10,834 nucleotides of DNA from Neisseriales bacterium (GCA_008017145.1 SSGY01000159.1:1-10834); one strand, 5' to 3'. Shown: positions 1-7,686, counted from the stretch's first letter. Notes: a model not told the origin generated them from the letters alone. Made by a program: numbers and translations.

Positions 1-74
1 ACTCCAGACAATGATGTCAGAGCCATTTGATTATCCAATAATTTAATAATCTGCGTAGGTACTGCTAAACACAT
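1..74 (-). CDS. hypC: Hydrogenase maturation chaperone HypC, N-terminal fragment (runs off window)
   Basis: Reading the minus strand from the ATG at 74 gives MCLAVPTQIIKLLDNQMA and a few more residues before the window ends. The MCLAxP start is the hallmark of the HypC/HybG family. In that family Cys2, exposed after Met removal, holds the iron with HypD and contacts the large hydrogenase subunit precursor. The family is normally about 75-95 residues, so roughly two thirds lie outside the window. The ATG overlaps the end of hypF by 10 bases, and an AGAAGGGA ribosome-binding site sits at 81-88 inside hypF, which suggests translational coupling. The fragment is short, but the motif, overlap and gene context agree well. 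Confidence 0.88.
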   Translation of the reverse strand, partial: MCLAVPTQIIKLLDNQMALTSLSG

Positions 75-2347
75 AATATTCCCTTCTGCAGAGCTTGCGC
101 GCCATACCACGCTTGCCCAAAACTAATACATTCGTCATTGAATGGTAATTGATATGGTATCAACAATTCAATACCTAGACGTTTAAATTTATCACTCAGA
201 GTTGATAATAAATAGCGACTTTGCCAGCATCCACCAGAGATGGCAACTTGTGAAATACCACGGGTGGAACAATGAAAGAGTATCCATTTCTCAATTAAAA
301 CCGCTAAATTACCGTAAAACAAATTTACTGCCCGCTGAATATTTTTTTCAATAATCCCAATTTGGTAAATTTGTTTAATCAACAGGTTGAAATCTGGTAC
401 GCCCGCTAAGTTAAGTCTTGCATAATCAAAATCCACCTCAAGTCCGTGAACAATACTTTCCATTACCATCGCAGCATGAGCTTCATATTTACTCTCAGTC
501 ACGATATTAAGCAAGGCAGCAACTGCCGAAAATTTACGCCCAAGACTAGTTGAAGTGCCAAATTGTTGACGTTTGCATAACTCAATCACTTGCATAGCTT
601 GTGGATGAACTAATAAATGCTCAGGTATCGCCAAATTATTTTCAACACAAAGCACCAGCGCAATACGCCATGGTTCATTCTCTGCAATATCACCACCAGG
701 AACCTGTAGCGGTGTTAGCTGAGAAATTAATTCAAAGCGTAAATCTTGACTATTAAACTGAATTAATTCACCACCCCAAGATGTACCATCTAAACCATAG
801 CCATAGCCATCTAAAATACAGCCTAATACTTTATTGGCAATTTTTTTGCCACAACTTTCTGCATTGGCAATTACTGAAGCCAAGTGTGCAAAATGATGTT
901 GTAATTGTAACTCTGGCAAATCAAGTTCATGAGCAAAATTGCGCACGTAAAAATCTGGGTGTAAATCAGTTATTATCAGTTCAGGTTTAAAATTGAATAC
1001 ATTGTAATAATGTGCCAAAACTTGTTTGAAATAACGAATAGTGTGCTCTGATCCCATATCTCCCAGATATTGTGAGGTAAACGCTTTATTATCTCGGGTA
1101 AATGTCAGTGTATTTTTTAAATGTGCACCCAAAGCCAACACCTGAGGCAACTGGTACGGAAAATAAAATGGTTTGGGCGCAATTCCGCGCGCACGACGTA
1201 AGATTACATTATGTTGCCCTACACAAGAAATCACCGAATCATCGCTCTTCATGATGATATCACGATCAGCGCTCACCACATAATCCGCAATCTGAGTCAA
1301 CTGCTGGCGTGCCTCATCATTATCACTGATAATTGCACCACCCGAGAAATTAGCACTAGTAACAATTAAAGCTAATGCGGTGTGTTGTTGCAACCATTCA
1401 GCACCTGCAGGAGCACCAAGTAAATGATAAAATAGGATATAATATAAAGGGCTATTTGGCAGCATCATGCCTAAAGTATTTAATTTAGGCGCAACCTCTG
1501 CCGCAATATGCGTACTACGCTTCCGAGCTAAAATAACAATTGGCGCAGCTGGAGACTCAAGTACACCAGCTTCATGAGGCGAAACATGTGCAAAATGATG
1601 CTGAATAGAGTTAGTATTAAGCGCCATTACCGCAAAAGGCTTCTCCGCTCTTCCTTTACGTTCACGTAATAATCTAACTGTGGCAGCATTATTTGCATCA
1701 GCCAAAAGCACATAACCACCAACACCTTTTAGTGCAACTATCTTGCCTGCATGGATATATTCTGCAACTTTAGCTAAATCTAATTCCAAGCTCGGTCCAC
1801 ATTTTGGACAAGCGGTTGCCTGAGCATGATAACGGCGATTTTGTGGATCGCGATATTCTGCATTACAGCTTTCACATAAGGGAAAATCAGCTAAGGCAGT
1901 TAGATTTCGATCATAAGGTAAACCCTTAATCACAGTATAGCGTGGACCACAATTGGTACAATTAGTAAATGGATAGAGATAATATTTACTCTTGGGATCA
2001 AAAATCTCCGCTAAACAATCTTGACAAACATAACTATCAGGCGGCATAACCGTATCGTTGACACTTCCAGCAATACTGGCTAAAATTTGAAAATCATGCG
2101 GTTTCTCATCAAGAGTTATCTTAGTACAATCAACTGAATCTAGGCTTGCTAATGCGGGCAATGATAACTCTAATTGTTGAATAAAGTCAGTACTATCTTC
2201 AGTAGCTAAAATCACTTCAACACCGAATGAGGTATTTCTTACCCAACCAGATAAGTTTAATGCCGTGGCAACCTTATATACAGTTGGTCGAAAGCCAACC
2301 CCCTGAACAATTCCATTGATTAGCAGCTTACAAGCAGTAATTTGCAT
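65..2347 (-). CDS. hypF: Carbamoyltransferase HypF, [NiFe]-hydrogenase CN ligand synthesis
   Basis: HypF makes carbamoyl-adenylate from carbamoyl phosphate and ATP and passes the carbamoyl group to the C-terminal Cys of HypE, the source of the cyanide ligands of the [NiFe] site; it acts in the cytoplasm. All family domains are present in order. An acylphosphatase domain has VQGVGFRP at 14-21 (Arg20) and Asn38. Two C-x2-C-x18-C-x2-C zinc fingers use Cys108/111/130/133 and Cys158/161/180/183. A YrdC/Sua5-like domain begins near 200 (KGVGGY at 207-212). The C-terminal Kae1-like domain carries HHFAH and DGYGYGLDG. The length of 760 residues is close to the E. coli protein (about 750). I start at the ATG at 2347, nine bases after the hypB stop; a TTG at 2353 would add two residues. 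The C-terminal motifs read SGGCWQS and NDEC where SGGxFQN and NDGG are usual. hypC overlaps its end. Confidence 0.96.
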   Translation of the reverse strand: MQITACKLLINGIVQGVGFRPTVYKVATALNLSGWVRNTSFGVEVILATEDSTDFIQQLELSLPALASLDSVDCTKITLDEKPHDFQILASIAGSVNDTVMPPDSYVCQDCLAEIFDPKSKYYLYPFTNCTNCGPRYTVIKGLPYDRNLTALADFPLCESCNAEYRDPQNRRYHAQATACPKCGPSLELDLAKVAEYIHAGKIVALKGVGGYVLLADANNAATVRLLRERKGRAEKPFAVMALNTNSIQHHFAHVSPHEAGVLESPAAPIVILARKRSTHIAAEVAPKLNTLGMMLPNSPLYYILFYHLLGAPAGAEWLQQHTALALIVTSANFSGGAIISDNDEARQQLTQIADYVVSADRDIIMKSDDSVISCVGQHNVILRRARGIAPKPFYFPYQLPQVLALGAHLKNTLTFTRDNKAFTSQYLGDMGSEHTIRYFKQVLAHYYNVFNFKPELIITDLHPDFYVRNFAHELDLPELQLQHHFAHLASVIANAESCGKKIANKVLGCILDGYGYGLDGTSWGGELIQFNSQDLRFELISQLTPLQVPGGDIAENEPWRIALVLCVENNLAIPEHLLVHPQAMQVIELCKRQQFGTSTSLGRKFSAVAALLNIVTESKYEAHAAMVMESIVHGLEVDFDYARLNLAGVPDFNLLIKQIYQIGIIEKNIQRAVNLFYGNLAVLIEKWILFHCSTRGISQVAISGGCWQSRYLLSTLSDKFKRLGIELLIPYQLPFNDECISFGQAWYGAQALQKGILCV

Positions 2348-2356
2348 GACCAAATC

Positions 2357-3106
2357 TTAGCTCAAATAATTTTTTGCTGCGTGCAACCATTTAATCCATT
2401 CATCAAAACCTGCTCCCGTCGTTGAAGAAAGTTGAAGAATCTTACCACGTGGATTAATCTTGCGAATATTTGCCTCGCAAGCTTCGAGATCAAATTTTAA
2501 ATATGGTAGCAAATCTAACTTAGTAATAAGCACTAGATCAGCGCCAAAGAACATGTCTGGGTATTTAAGTGGCTTATCTTCACCTTCAGTTATTGAAATC
2601 AGCACTACCTTTGCTTGTTCACCTAAATCGAATAACGCTGGGCAAATTAAATTACCGACGTTTTCAATAAAAACAAAACTATCATCAACAATATTTAAAT
2701 GTTCCAAGGCGTGTCCAACCATATGTCCATCCAAATGACAAGCTTTACCTGTCTGAATCTGATAAGCTTCCGCTCCAGCACTACGAATCCGGTTGGCATC
2801 TAGTTCGGTGTGTTGATCGCCTTCAACCACATAAATGGGATGTTGCCCACTTAGCCGTTTAATCGTTTCTTCTAGGAGTGTAGTTTTACCCGAGCCTGGG
2901 CTTGAAACAAAATTTAGCGCCAATGATTTCTTATTTTTAAAGAAAGCACGATTTTGCGCTGCGAATTGATTATTTTCCGCTAAAATTTCAGCTTCAAGAT
3001 TAATTACGTGAGTATGTTCGTGATGATGATCACTATTATGATGATGAGAATGTTGGTGTTCGTGGGAATGATTATTATCGCTGCCACAACCGCATGTTAC
3101 ACACAT
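2357..3106 (-). CDS. hypB: Nickel-binding GTPase HypB, hydrogenase nickel insertion
   Basis: HypB is the GTPase that delivers nickel, together with HypA, to the large subunit of [NiFe] hydrogenases in the cytoplasm. The N-terminus has the CxxCGCG high-affinity metal motif (Cys2, Cys5, Cys7), followed by a tail with twelve histidines between residues 13 and 33, as in nickel-storing HypB proteins. The GTPase domain shows a Walker A SPGSGKTT at 69-76, and Cys123-His124 and Cys155 (in GKACHLDG and GNLICP), the residues that bind metal at the dimer interface. The base-recognition motif is TKLD at 195-198, with Thr in place of the usual Asn. The 249-residue length is typical for His-rich forms. A strong AGAGGAG ribosome-binding site precedes the ATG by about six bases. 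It is the first gene of the operon; hypF follows after nine bases. No hypA lies immediately upstream. Confidence 0.97.
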   Translation of the reverse strand: MCVTCGCGSDNNHSHEHQHSHHHNSDHHHEHTHVINLEAEILAENNQFAAQNRAFFKNKKSLALNFVSSPGSGKTTLLEETIKRLSGQHPIYVVEGDQHTELDANRIRSAGAEAYQIQTGKACHLDGHMVGHALEHLNIVDDSFVFIENVGNLICPALFDLGEQAKVVLISITEGEDKPLKYPDMFFGADLVLITKLDLLPYLKFDLEACEANIRKINPRGKILQLSSTTGAGFDEWIKWLHAAKNYLS

Positions 3107-3141
3107 ATGAGCTCCTCTTCTGATCTAGTTTAATAGTATAT

Positions 3142-3150
3142 ATTATACCA
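3142..3150 (-). promoter_or_regulatory. Predicted extended -10 promoter of hypBFC
   Basis: The minus strand reads TGGTATAAT, a perfect -10 hexamer with the TG extension. At 17-18 bases upstream there is no good -35 box (TGAAAA), as expected of an extended -10 promoter or one that needs an activator. The start point would lie near 3135, giving a leader of about 29 bases before the hypB ATG. Confidence 0.6.
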
Positions 3151-3153
3151 CAA

Positions 3154-3176
3154 AAACCATAAATTTTTCATGGTTT
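3154..3176. promoter_or_regulatory. Palindrome AAACCAT-N9-ATGGTTT over the hypB -35 region
   Basis: Two perfect 7-base inverted arms (3154-3160 and 3170-3176) are separated by nine bases. The element covers roughly -19 to -41 relative to the predicted hypB start, where a dimeric regulator would act on a promoter lacking a -35 box. It does not match the FNR/CRP type or the NikR operator as I know them. Its role as an operator is inferred from position and symmetry only; short AT-rich palindromes also arise by chance. Confidence 0.35.
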
Positions 3177-3260
3177 AACGCATACCTTCAAAAGTTAAAC
3201 CCACGACCCAACATCAAAACAATCAAATAAAAACAAAATTCAAAGACGAGGAGTATATTT

Positions 3261-3309
3261 GAAAACAAAAATAAATAGGGCTGAACAACATAAGTCCAGC
3301 CCTATTTAT
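3261..3309 (-). terminator. Rho-independent terminator of the 152-residue exported protein gene
   Basis: A perfect 13-bp stem (ATAAATAGGGCTG at 3271-3283 with its complement at 3297-3309) encloses a 13-base loop. On the minus strand it is followed by TTTTGTTTTC. It lies 18 bases past the stop of the gene at 3328-3786 and separates that gene from the hyp operon. Confidence 0.9.
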
Positions 3310-3327
3310 ATCGATATTAATTAAGGT

Positions 3328-3786
3328 TTAATGACAGTCATCACTATCTACATTACCATCACAAATATAAACTTTAAATTCCTTGGCGCTAATTTTAATT
3401 CCGTTTGACAAGGTAATGTCTTTACCACTATCTGACTTAGCACGATCCCCAGAATAATGCGAATAAGAGCGATCTGCAGCAAATAAGAATCCTTTATCTC
3501 CAATCCAGTAACCTGAATTATCCTTCAAATCAATGCGGGTGGCAACTTGCCCAGTGTGTTTGTAAATAGCATTACATTTTTTACCACTTCGTACCTGACT
3601 AATTTGTCGCGTTGGGTCAACTGTTACCCAAGCCTCATCGGAAACAGCATCACCAGCTTCAAGAAAATATCCTTGTACCGTTACAGGAGAAGATGATTTA
3701 TTTATAAACGTAAAGGTACAATCGGCAAATGCAGTGCCTAATAAAACAGAAGAAAGCAATGCTGATAAAATTAACTTACTTTTCAT
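3328..3786 (-). CDS. Small exported protein of unknown function, four cysteines
   Basis: I do not recognise the family. The 152-residue product begins with a clear Sec signal peptide (MKSK, then a hydrophobic stretch) ending in TAFA, with likely cleavage after Ala21. The mature protein of about 131 residues starts DCTFTFINKSS and has cysteines at 23, 71, 142 and 151, an even number that would allow two disulfides in the periplasm or outside the cell. It is rich in Ser, Asp and Lys with alternating hydrophobic residues, suggesting a beta-strand fold. An AGGGA ribosome-binding site precedes the ATG. It is monocistronic: it has its own terminator downstream and is divergent from adk. The tail contains CDGNVDSDDCH, a short acidic segment bracketed by cysteines. 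The gene is real; the function is unknown. Confidence 0.85.
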   Translation of the reverse strand: MKSKLILSALLSSVLLGTAFADCTFTFINKSSSPVTVQGYFLEAGDAVSDEAWVTVDPTRQISQVRSGKKCNAIYKHTGQVATRIDLKDNSGYWIGDKGFLFAADRSYSHYSGDRAKSDSGKDITLSNGIKISAKEFKVYICDGNVDSDDCH

Positions 3787-3827
3787 TATTTTTTCCCTAA
3801 AAAATGTGAGACTACCACAGAGCTAAT

Positions 3828-3836
3828 ATTTTATCA
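3828..3836 (-). promoter_or_regulatory. Possible extended -10 promoter of the 152-residue exported protein gene
   Basis: The minus strand reads TGATAAAAT, a 5/6 -10 hexamer with the TG extension. No convincing -35 box is present. The start point would be near 3821, giving a leader of about 35 bases. The same nonamer occurs in the serS promoter. Confidence 0.4.
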
Positions 3837-3924
3837 AATTATCCAGTAGTCATGATGGGTATTGTCAGTAATAAAAAATATAATTACTCGAAATTAAAGT
3901 TAACAAATTAAACCAAATCCACTC

Positions 3925-3933
3925 TGGTATAAT
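3925..3933 (+). promoter_or_regulatory. Predicted extended -10 promoter of adk
   Basis: TGGTATAAT, identical to the hypB promoter core, lies 39 bases before the adk ATG. The best -35 candidate, TTAACA at 3900-3905, is 22 bases away and too distant. The start point would be near 3940, with a leader of about 32 bases. Confidence 0.6.
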
Positions 3934-3950
3934 CAGGTACTCTACTTTAA

Positions 3951-4610
<660 letters not shown>

Positions 4611-4628
4611 TTTAAAAACACTTGCTTG

Positions 4629-4952
4629 CTAACGAAGAACTACTGCCGTACCATAGCAAAAGACTTCGTTAGCCCGCGTTCTATCCCCGCCGACACTATC
4701 TGAATCATAACGCATTGCAACGATTCCATTAGCGCCAAGCATTTGAGCTTGCTGAATCATATTTTGATAAGCCGCATTACGAGTTTGCTCGCACATATCC
4801 GTAAAAGCCTGATTATGCCCACCAAAAATATTCTTTATATTGCCAAAAAAACCTTGCGTAATAGTTGGAGTGCGCACGATTATACCGTGAACAACTCCAA
4901 GCACTTGAACAATTTCTTTTCCTGCAACATCGTTAGTAGTAGTAACAATCAT
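4629..4952 (-). CDS. UPF0145 / YbjQ-family protein
   Basis: The 107-residue product has the layout of the YbjQ (DUF74, 'heavy-metal-binding' domain) family. It has an N-terminal strand followed by GKEIVQVLGVVHGIIVR, a central helix with ARNAAYQNMIQQAQ-like spacing, then LGANGIVAMRYDSD and a C-terminal strand ending in GTAVVLR. These proteins form homo-oligomeric beta rings; their function is not established, and the metal-binding label is historical. Length is normal for the family. A very good AAAGGAG site (4962-4968) stands nine bases before the ATG. It follows the sugar transporter gene by 35 bases with no terminator between, so the two are probably co-transcribed, though a functional link is not apparent. 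Confidence 0.9.
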   Translation of the reverse strand: MIVTTTNDVAGKEIVQVLGVVHGIIVRTPTITQGFFGNIKNIFGGHNQAFTDMCEQTRNAAYQNMIQQAQMLGANGIVAMRYDSDSVGGDRTRANEVFCYGTAVVLR

Positions 4953-4987
4953 TGCAATCTACTCCTTTAGTATAACAAACAGATAAA

Positions 4988-6367
4988 CTATTTAATCCAC
5001 TTAACTTGACGTTTTGAATAAAATAGTGCATAACATAAGATATATGCATATCCTACAACTGGCACCCAATAAGAATCAACTACATTAGCCACATCAGCAA
5101 TTCTTCCCTGAATCAATGGTAACAACGCACCACCTAGAATCATCATCACTAATAACGATGCACCCTGCTCTTTAAATTTACCCAAATTAGCCAAACCTAG
5201 ATCAAAAATATTTGGCCACATTACAGAGTTAAAAATCCCAATTGACAAAATTGACCATGCAGCGAACATCGTATTATGCAGTAAAATTGCAGCAATTAAA
5301 TTAGCAATATTTACAACAGAGAACATAATCAAGTTTAAACGAGGGCTAGATTTGCAAGAGAGCAAGAGCAAAATTGCCAATGCTTGGAAGATTACATAAT
5401 AACTTAATTCTGACTCTACATTGCCTACTGAATAAACCATGAAAAGCGTTAATGCCGCACTTGTTAAAATCATTAATAAAAACTTACTTGAAATATTTAG
5501 TTTACCAAGTGCAATTGAACCAAGAAAGCGACCAATCATTGCACCACCCCAGTAAAAAGCTAATAATTTACCCGCAGATGATTCCTCTAATCCGATTGTA
5601 TGTGGATCTTTTAAAAATGCTACTAAATTAGTTCCAATAGTCACTTCGGAACCAACATAGAAAAATATAGCACCCATAGCAAAGACTAAATTAAGATGAT
5701 TTAATGCAAATAATTTGCCACCAGTTTCATGTGATGCAGAGTACTCTTCTTTTGTATGCAAGAATTTCCAAATAATGAAGGCTAACAGCATAAAAAACCC
5801 AGCCAAAATTATGTATGGATATTTTAAATTTCCAGAATTTTCTTTGACTTGCAAAAGTTCATAAAATACATAAACACCAATTAAAGGTGCAATTGCAGTA
5901 GCCAGTGAGTTAAACCCCGCCGCAAGATTAAGGCGACTGGCTCCAGTTTCAGGATTACCAGTGATTAAGACTAAAGGATTAGCCGAAATCTGTAGAAACG
6001 TAAAACCAAATCCGATTGTAAATAAACCACTCAAAAACAGACCATAGTTTTTATAAGCTGCAGCAGGGATAAAAATCAAGCAACCAATGGTTGACAATGC
6101 TAACCCCAACAGAATAAGCCCTTTATACCCCAAACGTTCAAAGTAGTTAATCCCAAATTTTGCGGCTAAGACATAAATTAAAGAACCGATAAAGTAAGCA
6201 GTAAAGAAAGCAAAAGCAACTAAATTGGCCTGAAAATGTGAGATTGAAAACAAGCCCTTAAAAATTGGCGTCAGTAGATCATTAAGACAGGTGACAAAAC
6301 CCCAACCAAAGAAAAGAAAATAAAGTGCAATAAAATTGAGACTATTAGCTGTTTTGCTTGTTTTCAT
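4988..6367 (-). CDS. FucP/GluP-family sugar:proton symporter (MFS)
   Basis: A major facilitator transporter of the fucose:H+ symporter family, inner membrane, about 12 membrane segments. The first segment carries FFGWGFVTCLNDLL (19-32 of the 459-residue form), the diagnostic FucP/GluP sequence, and NPETGASRLNLAAGFNS (about 137-153) is the second family signature. The exact sugar (glucose, galactose, fucose or an N-acetylhexosamine) cannot be read from the sequence. I place the start at the ATG at 6367, which gives the usual short cytoplasmic MKTSKTANS lead. The frame is open upstream to an ATG at 6439 that overlaps the dnaJ stop. That would add 24 residues encoded across a promoter and terminator hairpin, so I reject it. 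An AGGA site lies 11 bases before the ATG, inside the hairpin. The ybjQ-like gene follows. Confidence 0.93.
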   Translation of the reverse strand: MKTSKTANSLNFIALYFLFFGWGFVTCLNDLLTPIFKGLFSISHFQANLVAFAFFTAYFIGSLIYVLAAKFGINYFERLGYKGLILLGLALSTIGCLIFIPAAAYKNYGLFLSGLFTIGFGFTFLQISANPLVLITGNPETGASRLNLAAGFNSLATAIAPLIGVYVFYELLQVKENSGNLKYPYIILAGFFMLLAFIIWKFLHTKEEYSASHETGGKLFALNHLNLVFAMGAIFFYVGSEVTIGTNLVAFLKDPHTIGLEESSAGKLLAFYWGGAMIGRFLGSIALGKLNISSKFLLMILTSAALTLFMVYSVGNVESELSYYVIFQALAILLLLSCKSSPRLNLIMFSVVNIANLIAAILLHNTMFAAWSILSIGIFNSVMWPNIFDLGLANLGKFKEQGASLLVMMILGGALLPLIQGRIADVANVVDSYWVPVVGYAYILCYALFYSKRQVKWIK

Positions 6368-6403
6368 AATAATAAAAATCCTACAAATAATTTGTAGGAT
6401 TTT
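6368..6403 (-). terminator. Terminator hairpin of dnaJ, covering the transporter ribosome-binding site
   Basis: A perfect 13-bp inverted repeat (6375-6387 with 6391-6403, loop of three bases) is followed on the minus strand by TTTTATTATT running into the transporter ATG at 6367. It begins 33 bases after the dnaJ stop and has the form of a rho-independent terminator, though its stem is AT-rich. The 3' arm contains the AGGA (6379-6382) that serves as the transporter's Shine-Dalgarno sequence. Confidence 0.75.
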
Positions 6404-6432
6404 AACATAGAGTGCTTGACTAAAAGAGTCAA
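6404..6432 (-). promoter_or_regulatory. Predicted sigma-70 promoter of the sugar transporter gene
   Basis: The minus strand shows TTGACT (-35, 5/6, at 6427-6432), a 17-base spacer and TATGTT (-10, 4/6, at 6404-6409). It starts four bases inside the gap after the dnaJ coding region. The start point would be near 6397, inside the 5' arm of the terminator hairpin, leaving a leader of about 30 bases. Confidence 0.6.
6416..6432. promoter_or_regulatory. Palindrome TTGACT-N5-AGTCAA, possible operator of the transporter gene
   Basis: Two perfect 6-base inverted arms (6416-6421 and 6427-6432) are separated by five bases. One arm is the -35 hexamer of the predicted transporter promoter and the other lies in the spacer. 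A protein bound here would block the promoter. No local regulator gene is visible. Function is inferred from position. Confidence 0.35.
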
Positions 6433-6435
6433 TTA

Positions 6436-7590
6436 TCATTCACCAGCAAAAAAATCTTTCATTTTATCAAAGAAGGATTTAGTTTTAGGATGATGTGCAG
6501 AATTTTGACCACCACTAGCTTCGCCAAACTGACGAATTAAATCTTTCTGTGCTTCAGTCAATTTAACTGGAGTTTCGACATATATGTGACAATATAAATC
6601 GCCTGAAGTAACACCACGCAGTGATTTAACACCTTTTTCACGAATACGCAACACTTGATTAGTCTGAGTTCCTTCCGGAATCTTTAATTTGACGGTTTTA
6701 CTATCAATTGTAGGAACATCTACTTCACCACCCAAAGCCGCAGTTACAAAACTAATTGGCACTTCACAATGCAAATCCTTACCTTGACGAGTAAATACTT
6801 TGTGTTGCTTAACTGCTACATGGACATACAAATCTCCATTTGGTCCGCCATTTAGCCCTGCCTCACCTTCACCAGTCAGGCGCAAAGTGCTTCCATTATC
6901 AATTCCAGCAGGGATTGTAACTTTTACTTGACGGTTTTCTTTAACCAAGCCACTACCACGACAATTACCACAAGGATTTTTTATTGTCTTACCGCGACCG
7001 TGACACTCTGGGCATGGCTGTTGAACAGAGAAAAAGCCTTGTGCAAAGCGTACTTGTCCAGCACCTTTACAGGTATTACAAGTATGCACATCTTCAGGAT
7101 TTTTAGATCCCTTACCATCACAAGTTGTACATTTTTCCGTGCGAGGGAACTTAATTTCTTTCTCACAACCAAATGCAGACTCTTCCAAGCTAATCTGAAT
7201 ATTGTACTCTAAATCATTACCACGCATGGCTGCGTTGTGACGTTGCGACCCACCACGTCTTCCACCGCCAAACATTTCACCGAATACATCAAAAATATCT
7301 TCAAAACCAGCAGCACCGCCACCGCCGAAGCCACCACTTGCAGAATTACCGCCAACACCAGCATGTCCGAATTGATCGTACATTTGTTTTTTTTCAGCAT
7401 CAGACAACACCGCATATGCTTCTTGCAGCTCTTTAAATTTATCTTCCGCTTTTTTCTTCTCGGCATCAGGTAATGTCGAAACCCGATCCGGATGAAACTT
7501 CATTGCCAGTTTACGATAAGCTTTTTTTATTTCATCGTCTGATGCGCCCTTAGCAACACCCAAGACTTCATAATAATCACGTTTGGACAT
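6436..7590 (-). CDS. dnaJ: Chaperone protein DnaJ (Hsp40)
   Basis: Co-chaperone that delivers unfolded clients to DnaK and stimulates its ATPase; cytoplasmic. The J domain starts at residue 4, with HPD at 33-35. A Gly/Phe-rich linker covers about 75-115. Four CxxCxGxG zinc repeats start at 154, 171, 193 and 207. The C-terminal substrate-binding and dimerisation domains follow. At 384 residues it is a complete type I DnaJ (E. coli 376). The ribosome-binding site is modest (TAAGG, ten bases before the ATG). dnaK and grpE are not adjacent: upstream is the ogt-like gene, 96 bases away. Heat-shock-like promoter elements lie in that gap. Confidence 0.98.
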   Translation of the reverse strand: MSKRDYYEVLGVAKGASDDEIKKAYRKLAMKFHPDRVSTLPDAEKKKAEDKFKELQEAYAVLSDAEKKQMYDQFGHAGVGGNSASGGFGGGGAAGFEDIFDVFGEMFGGGRRGGSQRHNAAMRGNDLEYNIQISLEESAFGCEKEIKFPRTEKCTTCDGKGSKNPEDVHTCNTCKGAGQVRFAQGFFSVQQPCPECHGRGKTIKNPCGNCRGSGLVKENRQVKVTIPAGIDNGSTLRLTGEGEAGLNGGPNGDLYVHVAVKQHKVFTRQGKDLHCEVPISFVTAALGGEVDVPTIDSKTVKLKIPEGTQTNQVLRIREKGVKSLRGVTSGDLYCHIYVETPVKLTEAQKDLIRQFGEASGGQNSAHHPKTKSFFDKMKDFFAGE

Positions 7591-7634
7591 ATGTGTAGAA
7601 CCTTAATAGTAATAAAAGTTAATTCTTAAAACGA

Positions 7635-7676
7635 ATGTAAGGACTAACTAATGAAATTCAAGTTTTATTTTCAAGT
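7635..7676 (-). promoter_or_regulatory. dnaJ promoter region with tandem TTCAAGT repeats
   Basis: The 96-base gap upstream of dnaJ contains two copies of ACTTGAA on the minus strand (TTCAAGT at 7657-7663 and 7670-7676), 13 bases apart. The nearer copy reads CTTGAAT and is followed after 13 bases by CCTTACAT (7635-7642). This is a partial match to the sigma-32 pattern CTTGAAA - CCCCATNT. The same bases can also be read as a sigma-70 promoter (TTGAAT, 16 bases, TACATT). A heat-shock role is plausible for dnaJ but the -10 match is weak. Confidence 0.4.
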
Positions 7677-7686
7677 TAATAGATAT

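Noticed and set aside
781..990. Plus-strand frame antisense to hypF
   Set aside because: It lies wholly inside a highly conserved gene, its product is not protein-like, and no ribosome-binding site is apparent.
3259..3324. Plus-strand 21-codon frame with a TTG start, preceded by GAGGAG five bases upstream
   Set aside because: It runs straight through the minus-strand terminator hairpin, starts with TTG, and encodes nothing recognisable. The apparent ribosome-binding site is probably chance.
3107..3327. Possible hypA or small RNA in the 221-base gap between hypB and the exported protein gene
   Set aside because: Apart from the hypB promoter, the palindrome and the terminator, the stretch is AT-rich with stops in all frames and no other hairpin.
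6368..6439. 24-residue N-terminal extension of the sugar transporter from an ATG overlapping the dnaJ stop
   Set aside because: The added residues are encoded by promoter, palindrome and hairpin bases. The FucP/GluP family normally starts close to the first membrane segment, and the ATG at 6439 has no proper ribosome-binding site.
6928..7473. Several open frames on both strands inside dnaJ
   Set aside because: They follow from the codon pattern of the zinc-finger and Gly/Phe regions; dnaJ is intact and fully conserved here.
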